9,744 nucleotides of DNA. It comes from Pseudorhodobacter antarcticus. Its GTDB lineage: Bacteria > Pseudomonadota > Alphaproteobacteria > Rhodobacterales > Rhodobacteraceae. The notes beneath the pieces were generated by a model that was given only the letters and a program-made list of their open reading frames with translations, was not told the origin of the DNA and did no database searches. The position numbers were made by a program, and so were the translations under genes. Shown piece by piece: positions 1-5,922 of this stretch. The first letter of the stretch is position 1; the number at the start of each line of letters is the position of its first letter. Where the stretch lies: NCBI GenBank assembly GCA_945861995.1, contig CAMAWZ010000066.1, positions 1-9,744 on the forward strand, read 5' to 3'.

Positions 1-716
1 CCGATCTGTGCGCGCGGTCAAGCCGCCCCACAACTGTGGCCTTTGTAAAGCTGGTGAATGGGCAGGCAAGCTATGCCTTTTATGACGAGGCAACCGCGGG
101 GCGGATGCTAAGCCAAGACCAACTTCCCACCCTTCCTGCCAACATTTCAACCCTGTTTTTCGGCGGCATTTCTTTGGTGAATGATCCCGCCGCCAGCACA
201 TATGAGGCGCTGCAATCACGCGAGGCGGGCAGCCGCGTGATTATGATTGATCCCAATATTCGCCTTGGCTTCATTGCTGGGCAAGAAGACAGCTATCGCG
301 CGCGTATAGCGCGGATGGTGGACCGCAGCGATATTGTCAAACTGTCAGACGAAGATCTGCTTTGGTATGCGGGGGCTGGCGATTTGCAGGCGCTGGCACG
401 CGAAATTTTGGCCAGCGGGCCGAAGGTGGTGTTTATCACCGAAGGGGCCAAAGGCGCGCATGCCATTACGGCAACTGAGGCCCGCTTTATCCCATCCCGC
501 CGCGTCGAGGTTGTCGATACTGTGGGCGCGGGCGATACGTTTAACGCAGGCGTTCTGGCAGCGCTGCACGCACGAGGGGCGCTGACGAAGGCAGGCGTGG
601 CCAGCCTTGATGCCGCCGCATTGGATGCGGCGTTGGAGCTGGGAACAAAGGCGGCCGCTGTAACTGTATCGCGCGCAGGGGCGAACCCACCTTGGGCGCA
701 CGAGTTGGCAGCCTAA
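1..716 (+). CDS. PfkB-family sugar kinase, 5' end outside window
   Basis: Ribokinase/PfkB-superfamily kinase that phosphorylates a sugar or sugar acid with ATP in the cytoplasm. The frame is open from base 3, before the GTG at 36, and those extra residues (DLCARSSRPTT) fit the family, so the gene begins upstream of the window. About 237 of the usual ~300 residues are visible. Seen: a DPNIR segment, a VKLSDEDLLW segment typical of fructokinase-like and 2-keto-3-deoxygluconate kinase-like members, and the C-terminal signature DTVGAGDTFNAG around bases 517-552, whose second Asp is the catalytic base. The N-terminal substrate-binding part is missing, so fructokinase and KDG kinase cannot be separated. 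It ends TAA, overlapping the dtd start codon by one base, which suggests co-translation. Family is certain; substrate is not. Confidence 0.9.
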   Translation, partial: DLCARSSRPTTVAFVKLVNGQASYAFYDEATAGRMLSQDQLPTLPANISTLFFGGISLVNDPAASTYEALQSREAGSRVIMIDPNIRLGFIAGQEDSYRARIARMVDRSDIVKLSDEDLLWYAGAGDLQALAREILASGPKVVFITEGAKGAHAITATEARFIPSRRVEVVDTVGAGDTFNAGVLAALHARGALTKAGVASLDAAALDAALELGTKAAAVTVSRAGANPPWAHELAA

Positions 717-1159
717 TGCGCGCTGTTTTGCAACGCGTATCGCAGGCCAGCGTAACCATCGCGGGCGAAACTGTCGGGCGAATAGACCAAGGCTTGCTGA
801 TTTTGGTCTGCGCTATGGCGGGCGATACGCCCGCGATGGCAGACCGCCTAGCCGCCAAAATTGCCAAACTGCGCATTTTCAAAGACGCAGAAGGCAAAAT
901 GAATTTGGCCGTGACCGATGCGGGCAATGCTGCGCTGATTGTTAGCCAATTCACCCTTGCTGCCGATCTGCGCGGCAACCGTCCTGGCTTTTCTCCAGCG
1001 GCCCCACCCGATATCGGCCAGCCCCTGTACGAGCATTTCTGCGCCCGAATCGCTGCCGCTGGAATTTCTGTGCAAACGGGTGTTTTCGGCGCAGATATGG
1101 ATGTGATGCTGCACAATGATGGCCCTGTGACCATTTGGCTGGACACAGACACGCTGTAG
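716..1159 (+). CDS. dtd: D-aminoacyl-tRNA deacylase
   Basis: Hydrolyses D-amino acids (and glycine mischarged on tRNA-Ala) from tRNA, a cytoplasmic chiral proofreading step. The product is 147 aa, matching the ~145 aa of bacterial DTD. The start ATG at 716 is chosen because it gives the canonical N-terminus MRAVLQRVSQASV; an in-frame start at 692 would add 8 non-family residues. Family motifs seen: SQFT at residues 77-80 (the SQxT motif) and NDGPVT at 134-139, holding the Gly-cisPro pair used for chiral rejection. The start codon overlaps the kinase stop (TAATG) and no strong Shine-Dalgarno is visible, so translation is probably coupled. I know of no functional link to sugar kinase activity. 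It looks complete and intact. Confidence 0.96.
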   Translation: MRAVLQRVSQASVTIAGETVGRIDQGLLILVCAMAGDTPAMADRLAAKIAKLRIFKDAEGKMNLAVTDAGNAALIVSQFTLAADLRGNRPGFSPAAPPDIGQPLYEHFCARIAAAGISVQTGVFGADMDVMLHNDGPVTIWLDTDTL

Positions 1160-1266
1160 TGGCCCCCCCGTTGACATCAGCAAAGATTTAACGCTTTTGC
1201 GGCAGAATTGGATTGATTGTTTTCAATTCTGGAACAATGTTAACGCGAACAGGTTGTGAGCTGGGT
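1160..1266 (+). promoter_or_regulatory. Intergenic region with possible promoter
   Basis: The 107 bases between dtd and the DUF6478-type gene. A perfect TTGACA lies at 1171-1176, but 16-18 bases downstream the sequence is only weakly like a -10 box (CTTTTG region near 1194-1199). It is a plausible sigma-70 promoter with a poor -10 element, or a chance match. An 8-bp inverted repeat follows and is listed separately. No T-tract terminator for dtd is visible. Confidence 0.3.
1203..1231. repeat. 8-bp inverted repeat, possible operator
   Basis: Perfect arms CAGAATTG (1203-1210) and CAATTCTG (1224-1231), separated by 13 bases. It lies just downstream of the possible promoter and upstream of the DUF6478-type gene. 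The centre-to-centre distance of 21 bases is two helical turns, which fits a dimeric DNA-binding protein. No T-run follows, so it is not a typical terminator. The function is inferred only from position and symmetry. Confidence 0.4.
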
Positions 1267-2040
1267 ATGGCGTCTGCGCTGAAAAAGATAATGGATCGCG
1301 TCAGCCAACGGCGCAGTCTGCGCCGTTGGGCCACCCTTGTCAGCGAAGCAAGAACTGCGCCACTGTCGCAAGTGCGGGGGATCTATGCGCAGGCATTGGC
1401 GCTGCGCCGCCTGCTGGATCGGGTCGTCCATCAATCTGAATATCGGCTGGCCCTGCCCAGCATGGGAAGCAACGTGATCCGCCGCCAGATGGGAACTGAT
1501 TGGGCCTGGCGGCCCGATTTGTGGCTTGGGCCAGTGGCCACGATGGGCTACGCAGCCATTGCCAACCGCACCCAAGTTTGCGCGGGTGCAACTGTATATC
1601 ACGATTGCAAACGTTCGGAACTGACCGCACGCCAAATCCGCAACACCCGCGAATCTGACATTGCACCCTTTGGCTTTCGGCTGGATGTGTTTCGCTTTGA
1701 TGGGTCTTTCTTGTCGCTTGCGCTGGATTTACCGCCCGAAGCTGCCGATGGGTTAAAGCAAAAGCACATCATCCGCGTGGATTTGATCGCCGAAATGGAA
1801 AAACCGCTGGAAATTTTTGCGCGCCTGAATGTGAAACATGGGCCGAACGTGGAAACCATCGTGCGCGAAATGCCCCTGAACGAAGAAGAAGTGATGGTGG
1901 AATTTGATCTTGGCTATTCCAAAATTAATGAAAAGCGGGTCGAAAAAATCTGGCTGGATCTGATCTTTGAAGGGCCAGAAATGAACCAAATTATCCTGCG
2001 CGATGTCACGCTAACGCGCCGCCCGCGCGCCGAACTTTAG
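1267..2040 (+). CDS. Conserved hypothetical protein, probably DUF6478 family
   Basis: 257-aa cytoplasmic-looking protein with no signal peptide or membrane segment. I recognise it from memory as resembling a Rhodobacterales family labelled DUF6478; no biochemical role is known to me. Seen: a strongly basic N-terminus (QRRSLRRW, residues 14-21), a helical stretch to about residue 60, a Trp-rich segment TDWAWRPDLWLGP (77-89), then a likely beta-rich domain with HDCKRSELT (112-120), DVFRFDGSFLSL and a C-terminus containing YSKINEKRVEKIWLDLIFEG. ATG 1267 is preferred because it starts just before the basic helix. ATG 1237 and TTG 1213 are in-frame alternatives; none has a strong Shine-Dalgarno. 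A partner gene follows 9 bases downstream. The fold could be carbohydrate-binding-like, but that is a guess. Confidence 0.8.
   Translation: MASALKKIMDRVSQRRSLRRWATLVSEARTAPLSQVRGIYAQALALRRLLDRVVHQSEYRLALPSMGSNVIRRQMGTDWAWRPDLWLGPVATMGYAAIANRTQVCAGATVYHDCKRSELTARQIRNTRESDIAPFGFRLDVFRFDGSFLSLALDLPPEAADGLKQKHIIRVDLIAEMEKPLEIFARLNVKHGPNVETIVREMPLNEEEVMVEFDLGYSKINEKRVEKIWLDLIFEGPEMNQIILRDVTLTRRPRAEL
1305..1329 (+). repeat. Perfect 11-bp hairpin in early coding sequence
   Basis: Arms CCAACGGCGCA (1305-1315) and TGCGCCGTTGG (1319-1329) around the 3-base loop GTC. All 11 pairs are Watson-Crick. It begins 38 bases after the chosen ATG and encodes the basic QRRSLRRW helix. No T-run follows, so it is not an intrinsic terminator. 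A stem this strong near a start codon could slow ribosomes or report alternative folding. It may equally be a by-product of repeated Arg codons. Confidence 0.6.
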
Positions 2041-2049
2041 GGGATACGC

Positions 2050-2412
2050 ATGGCGACATTCACCAAAACCCGTTTAAGTGCGGGCGTTTGGCAAGGTGTT
2101 TTAACCTTATCAGATGGCGAAGCGCCCGACATTGACGTGATGCATCTGGAATCACCCGTGCAGGGGGTTTCGGTTAAGCCATTGCAAGATAATGATTATT
2201 TGGTGTCGGTGCCAATACCGCTGCGAGCGCTGAATGATGGGGTGCAAAGCTTTGTGGTTCAAAAGTTGAAAACCCAAGAAACGCTGGCCAGCTTTGCGAT
2301 TATTGCAGGCAGTGCGCTGGACGAAGATTTGCGCGCCGAGAGTGACCTTTTGCGCGCCGAACTGGATTTGCTGAAACGCGCGTTTCGACGGCACTGTGTG
2401 GAAACGGCCTAA
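2050..2412 (+). CDS. Small hypothetical protein with C-terminal helix
   Basis: 120-aa protein I cannot assign to a named family. Start ATG 2050 has GGGGA (2040-2044) as ribosome binding site, partly formed by the upstream stop codon region, with 5 bases of spacing. Residues 1 to about 85 look beta-strand rich, alternating polar and hydrophobic (GVWQGVLTLSDG, YLVSVPIPL, SFVVQKLKT). The last ~30 residues (LDEDLRAESDLLRAELDLLKRAF) have Leu and acidic/basic spacing typical of an amphipathic helix or short coiled coil. No signal peptide or membrane segment. It directly follows the DUF6478-type gene, so the two are probably co-expressed and may interact. Its stop is 5 bases from the stop of the convergent minus-strand gene. 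Confidence 0.72.
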   Translation: MATFTKTRLSAGVWQGVLTLSDGEAPDIDVMHLESPVQGVSVKPLQDNDYLVSVPIPLRALNDGVQSFVVQKLKTQETLASFAIIAGSALDEDLRAESDLLRAELDLLKRAFRRHCVETA

Positions 2413-2417
2413 CCAGC

Positions 2418-3176
2418 CTACCTGCGCCAAATACGGAAAATCTCGGATGCGCCCCAGCCGGCAACAGCGGCCAGCAGCAGAGAGAGAATGCCGTACAGCA
2501 ATGGTTGGTGATGGGCCATATTGGTCAGCTGCCGCTCGATCCCTGTTTTGCGCACTTCAATGCTTTGCTCTTTGGTATCAATCACCCGCCCGCCGCGCAG
2601 CAGGAACATACGCACGGTGAAATCACCCTCGGTCAAATTGGCAGGCAGGGCAAAATCGGCACGAAACAGCGTGTCTTCCGCCAGCTTTACCCCGCTTTGT
2701 TGGGTGACATAGTTACCCTTGGCACTGCCAATGCGCTGCGCCGCCTGCAAAAATTCCCAAGAATCCATCGATTCGGCGGTGATCTTCGTTACCGCCAGCC
2801 GCCGCGGTAGGCTGATTTGATGTCTTAAATCATCATCCGGCGACAAAATCTGCTCCAGCACACCCGAGCTGGCAATAGCGAAATAATTGGGCACGTCGCC
2901 AAGATTGACGGCTGCCCTATTGACCCAAATGCCAAAGATCCGTGCCTTGCGGCGCACTGTCACTGGGCTGGACGGACCCTCTAGCGTGACAATCACATCC
3001 AAAGGTGGGGATTGGGGCGCAGGGCTGTTGCGCTGCACCGCGCCATAGACCAGAATATCCGAACCCGTAAAATCGGCGGTGATTTGCACGTCATCGCGCG
3101 ATAGGCCCGTTACAAGCGTTTCCTCGGCCAAGGCAGGGCCAATGGACAGCGCAAGTGCCAAAAGCAGCGCCCTCAT
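2418..3176 (-). CDS. TIGR02186/PF09608 membrane-anchored periplasmic protein
   Basis: 252-aa protein resembling the alphaproteobacterial family TIGR02186 (Pfam Alph_Pro_TM); its biochemical function is unknown to me. Seen: a signal peptide (residues 1-17, MRALLLALALSIGPALA, cleavage probably after ALA), an extracytoplasmic region with beta-strand character beginning LVTGLSRDDVQITADFTGSDILVYGAV, and one C-terminal membrane helix (about residues 225-243, LLYGILSLLLAAVAGWGA) followed by a short basic tail RIWRR inside. The start ATG at 3176 overlaps the stop of the upstream TauE/SafE gene as ATGA, so the two are co-translated. I infer an accessory or periplasmic sensor/partner for the exporter. 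No strong Shine-Dalgarno is seen, consistent with coupling. Confidence 0.85.
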   Translation of the reverse strand: MRALLLALALSIGPALAEETLVTGLSRDDVQITADFTGSDILVYGAVQRNSPAPQSPPLDVIVTLEGPSSPVTVRRKARIFGIWVNRAAVNLGDVPNYFAIASSGVLEQILSPDDDLRHQISLPRRLAVTKITAESMDSWEFLQAAQRIGSAKGNYVTQQSGVKLAEDTLFRADFALPANLTEGDFTVRMFLLRGGRVIDTKEQSIEVRKTGIERQLTNMAHHQPLLYGILSLLLAAVAGWGASEIFRIWRR

Positions 3177-4096
3177 GGCAGCACCAAGCGGGTGACGGAA
3201 TACAGTTCGGACGGCATCAGCAGCAGATCAAGGGCAATCTTGATGCTGACAGCCAGCACCAATAGCGCCAGCAAAATTCGCAACTGTTCCGGTTTCAGCC
3301 GCGTTGACATTCGCGACCCTATCTGTGCGCCAATCACCCCGCCCACAATCAGCACAAAGGCCAGCATCATATCAACCGTCTGGCTGTTGACGGCATGCAT
3401 GATGGTTGTAAAGCCCGTGACAAATATGATCTGAAACAGCGATGTCCCGACAACAACTTTGGTCGGCATGCCCAAAAGGTAGATCATCGCGGGAACCAGA
3501 ATGAACCCCCCGCCTACCCCCATAATGGCCGACAATATTCCAACCGCCGCCCCCAGTGCCAGCGGCGGCAAAACGGAAATGAACAGCCCAGATTTGCGAA
3601 ATTTTACCTTGAACGGCAGGCTGTGCATCCAGCTATGTTCATGCGCGCGGCGGATTTGCTGCGCGCCTTGCCGTTGGCTGCGCAAAATCGCGCGCGCCGA
3701 TTCCCAGAACATTGTCGCGCCAATAAATCCTAAGAAAAAGACATAGGAAAGTTGAACGAAAACATCTACTTGGCCTAAGGCTGTCATATAGGCGAAAATC
3801 TGAACACCGATGAAACTGCCGATCATGCCGCCGATCAGCAGCACAGTGCCCATGACAAAATCTACCCCCTTGCGCCGCAATTGTGCCAGCACGCCAGAAA
3901 TAGACGAGGCAACAACTTGGTTTGCGCCCGTGGCCACAGCCACGCCCGGAGGCACGTCGATAAACATCAAAAGCGGTGTGATCAAGAACCCGCCGCCGAC
4001 ACCAAACATGCCCGACAGAAACCCAACCAGCCCACCAAGACCCAGCAGCAAAAACAAGTTTACAGAGACTTCGGCAATGGGCAGATAAATTTGCAT
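3173..4096 (-). CDS. TauE/SafE-family anion exporter
   Basis: 307-aa inner-membrane protein of the TauE/SafE family (PF01925), whose members export sulfite, sulfoacetate or other small organic anions. Two internally homologous halves are visible, each opening with the family signature: GFLSGMFGVGGG (residues 25-36) and GILSAIMGVGGG (186-197). Several other hydrophobic segments give about eight membrane helices. A basic loop of roughly 133-170 (SARAILRSQRQ to KVKFRKS) links the halves and is probably cytoplasmic. The start MQIYLPIAE is preferred because it matches my memory of related proteins. It is the first gene of a pair with the TIGR02186 gene. Substrate is not shown by the sequence: no sulfur-oxidation, taurine or cysteine gene is adjacent. 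Confidence 0.9.
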   Translation of the reverse strand: MQIYLPIAEVSVNLFLLLGLGGLVGFLSGMFGVGGGFLITPLLMFIDVPPGVAVATGANQVVASSISGVLAQLRRKGVDFVMGTVLLIGGMIGSFIGVQIFAYMTALGQVDVFVQLSYVFFLGFIGATMFWESARAILRSQRQGAQQIRRAHEHSWMHSLPFKVKFRKSGLFISVLPPLALGAAVGILSAIMGVGGGFILVPAMIYLLGMPTKVVVGTSLFQIIFVTGFTTIMHAVNSQTVDMMLAFVLIVGGVIGAQIGSRMSTRLKPEQLRILLALLVLAVSIKIALDLLLMPSELYSVTRLVLP

Positions 4097-4163
4097 AACC
4101 GCAAGCCTGTAAAGGGTGTAGACTAAGGTTTGCGGCTTTTTGTGCCGCGCGTCAATTCAATTT
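4097..4163. promoter_or_regulatory. Gap between nucleoside operon and tauE-like gene
   Basis: 67 bases separating the end of the phosphorylase gene from the tauE-like start on the same strand. It contains the inverted repeat at 4099-4135 and a weaker 5-bp repeat, GCGGC (4132-4136) with GCCGC (4144-4148). I see no convincing -35/-10 pair on the minus strand and no minus-strand T-tract. Read-through from the nucleoside operon into the exporter pair is therefore possible. Confidence 0.35.
4099..4141 (+). terminator. Terminator-like stem ahead of tauE-like start
   Basis: On the plus strand, arms CCGCAAGCCT (4099-4108) and AGGTTTGCGG (4126-4135) pair over 10 positions (one G-U) around a 17-base loop. 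A C and then TTTTT (4137-4141) follow, the layout of an intrinsic terminator for plus-direction transcription. No plus-strand gene reads into it, so it could only stop antisense RNA. In the minus-strand mRNA the same arms pair with one A-C mismatch and end 2 bases before the tauE-like ATG, covering its only AGG ribosome-binding candidate. It may instead be a leader hairpin. Confidence 0.35.
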
Positions 4164-4970
4164 CTAGAATGTATGGCTTCGCAAAAACGCTCGTATAATT
4201 TTTTCCAACTTGGCCGCGCCCAAGGGGGCCATCGCCTTGGTATGTTCATGGCTGATTTGCTCGTTCGACATTCCAGCGGCCATATTGGTAATCGTCGAAA
4301 TAGCAGCCACGCGCAGCCCCAAAAACCGCGCCAAAATCACTTCGGGTACGGTAGACATACCCACCGCGTCACCGCCCAAAATCTTGATCGCGCGAATTTC
4401 CGCAGGGGTTTCAAAACTGGGGCCAGAATACCAAGCGTAAACCCCTTCGGGCAGAGCGATGCCAAGATGCTCCGCCGCTGCGCGCAAACTGGCCCGCAGG
4501 CCTGCATCATGCGCCGTGGTCATTGGCACAAAACGGGCATCGGTTTTCTCGCCAATCAGGGGGTTTAGGCCCGAAAAGTTGATGTGATCTGACAGCAACA
4601 TCAAATCGCCAGGCGCAATATCGGGGCGCAAACTGCCCGCCGCATTGGTGGCGATCAGATCATGCGCGCCCAAGTCCCGCAGCACCTGAAGCGCAAACCG
4701 CATGGCCGATGGATTGCCGTTTTCATAGTAATGCTCGCGCGCGCCAAAAATCGCAACGCGCACGCCTTCTAGATTGCCAATCACCAAGTTGGGATTATGG
4801 CCCGAGACTTGCGCGTGGGGAAAGCCGTCTAATTCAGCATAGGGAATGGAAACCCCATCCACCGCGCCCGCCAAATGGCCAAGGCCTGACCCCAGAATAA
4901 GGCCCAGCTTTACAGGCGCATCGCCCGCGCGGGCGCGGATTTTGCCTGCCAGTTCAACGCTCTTTGACAT
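4164..4970 (-). CDS. punA: Purine nucleoside phosphorylase, trimeric (PNP-II) type
   Basis: Cleaves inosine, guanosine and their deoxy forms with phosphate to base plus (deoxy)ribose 1-phosphate in the cytoplasm (TIGR01697-type inosine/guanosine/xanthosine phosphorylase). 268 aa. Motifs seen against mammalian PNP: phosphate loop GSGLG (residues 27-31), REHYYE (78-83, Arg and His phosphate contacts), TNAAGSL (108-114), SDHINFSGLNPL (127-138), GPSFETPAE (183-191, base-binding Glu187), GMSTVPEVI (204-212) and ITN (227-229; the Asn selects 6-oxopurines). The usual GHxG loop reads GHNPN, a small divergence. The start at 4970 is chosen because a perfect AGGAGG lies 8 bases upstream. Its start lies inside the permease gene (17-base overlap). 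Family is sure; the symbol is a family-level label. Confidence 0.95.
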   Translation of the reverse strand: MSKSVELAGKIRARAGDAPVKLGLILGSGLGHLAGAVDGVSIPYAELDGFPHAQVSGHNPNLVIGNLEGVRVAIFGAREHYYENGNPSAMRFALQVLRDLGAHDLIATNAAGSLRPDIAPGDLMLLSDHINFSGLNPLIGEKTDARFVPMTTAHDAGLRASLRAAAEHLGIALPEGVYAWYSGPSFETPAEIRAIKILGGDAVGMSTVPEVILARFLGLRVAAISTITNMAAGMSNEQISHEHTKAMAPLGAAKLEKIIRAFLRSHTF

Positions 4971-5922
4971 AAGGCTCGCCTCCTGCGCGGGGCGGGATCG
5001 CCTTGCCCACAAAACCTGCCAGCACGATGACCGTCAAAATATAAGGCAGCGCATCAAGGAAGGGCACAGGAATGGCCACACGGGTCATGCTTTCCACCAC
5101 ATCGGGCCGCAGGGCCAGTGCCTGCAAGAAGCCAAACAGCAACGTGGCCCACAAGGCGGCCCACGGGCGCCATTTTGCGAAAATCAATGCAGCCAGCGCG
5201 ATATAGCCGCGCCCCGCCGTCATTTCGCGGCCAAAGCCCGCCTGCAAACCTGTTGACATATAGGCCCCTGCAAGCCCGCACAAAACGCCCGCAATGATAA
5301 CAGCGCTAAAGCGCAGCCGCACCACCGATACGCCTGCCGTATCCACCGAGGCAGGGTTTTCCCCCACAGCGCGCAACCGCAGGCCAAAGCGGGTGCGATA
5401 CAAAACCCACCAAGATATTGGCACCAAGGCGAGCGCGACATAGACCAAAATCGTATGGCCTGACAAAACCTCGGCATAAAATGGCCCCAAAACGGGTATC
5501 GTCGCCAGCGTTTCGGTAAAGGGCAAATCGATATTGGCAAAGCGCGCCGCGCCTTCCAATGGCGGCGTGCGCCCGCCTTGGCCAAACATACTTTCGGCAA
5601 TCAGAACTGTTATGCCAGAGGCCACAAAATTCAGCGCCACACCCGCAATCAGTTGATTGCCGCGAAAGGTGATCGAGGCGATGCCATGCACCGCCGCGAA
5701 CAAAAGTGAACCGAAAATAGCGGCGATCAGCCCCAACCAGACAGACCCTGTCACGGCAGCGACCGCCCCCGCGCTCATCGCGGCCATCAGCATTTTGCCC
5801 TCTAGCCCAATGTCGAAAATGCCAGCGCGTTCCGAAAACAGGCCCGCAAGGCAGGCCAGCAGCAAGGGCGTTGCAAAACGCAGGGCGGTGTCGCTGATTT
5901 GCAGGAAAGTTGCGAAATCCAT
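4954..5922 (-). CDS. Nucleoside ABC transporter permease 2 (BPD_transp_2)
   Basis: 322-aa inner-membrane permease of the branched-chain/ribose type (PF02653), equivalent to NupQ/YufQ-type subunits of BMP-family nucleoside importers. Many hydrophobic helices are visible. Family motifs: ERAGIFDIGLEGKMLMAA (residues 31-48) and, near the C-terminus, TAGRGYIALAALIFAKW, the probable ATPase-coupling region. ATG 5922 is preferred over the GTG at 5925 because AGGGG (5930-5934) is 7 bases upstream of it; with ATG 5922 the junction to the preceding permease is a one-base TGATG overlap. It forms the membrane channel with permease 1 and sits between permease 1 and the phosphorylase. Substrate is inferred from the phosphorylase and binding-protein neighbours. 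Confidence 0.93.
   Translation of the reverse strand: MDFATFLQISDTALRFATPLLLACLAGLFSERAGIFDIGLEGKMLMAAMSAGAVAAVTGSVWLGLIAAIFGSLLFAAVHGIASITFRGNQLIAGVALNFVASGITVLIAESMFGQGGRTPPLEGAARFANIDLPFTETLATIPVLGPFYAEVLSGHTILVYVALALVPISWWVLYRTRFGLRLRAVGENPASVDTAGVSVVRLRFSAVIIAGVLCGLAGAYMSTGLQAGFGREMTAGRGYIALAALIFAKWRPWAALWATLLFGFLQALALRPDVVESMTRVAIPVPFLDALPYILTVIVLAGFVGKAIPPRAGGEPYVKER
4979..4984 (-). promoter_or_regulatory. Strong Shine-Dalgarno for phosphorylase
   Basis: AGGAGG on the minus strand, 8 bases before ATG 4970 and inside the coding sequence of the permease gene. It decides the start over the in-frame ATG at 5012. It is the best ribosome binding site in the operon and suggests independent, efficient initiation on the phosphorylase. 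Confidence 0.85.

Noticed and set aside
614..632. Inverted repeat CGCCGCA / TGCGGCG inside the kinase gene
   Set aside because: It arises from Ala-rich coding (DAAALDAAL); it has no positional sense and no terminator tail.
818..834. Hairpin inside dtd: arms GCGGGCG and CGCCCGC around ATA
   Set aside because: Only 7 bp, inside a conserved GC-rich coding region, with no T-run. Such repeats of Gly/Ala codons are expected here.
541..1152. Open frame of 203 codons antisense to the kinase and dtd genes
   Set aside because: It spans two genes recognised on the plus strand and has a basic, Ser/Pro-rich composition typical of antisense frames.
2505..2810. Open frame of about 100 codons on the plus strand opposite the TIGR02186 gene
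   Set aside because: Antisense shadow of a gene with a good signal peptide, membrane helix and family match; its composition is unlike a real protein.
4132..4148. GCGGC / GCCGC as a minus-strand terminator of the nucleoside operon
   Set aside because: Only 5 bp, with the A/T-rich part in the loop and no U-tract after it in the mRNA direction.
5327..5343. GATACG / CGTATC inverted repeat inside permease 2
   Set aside because: Short arms inside coding sequence, with no neighbouring feature to regulate.
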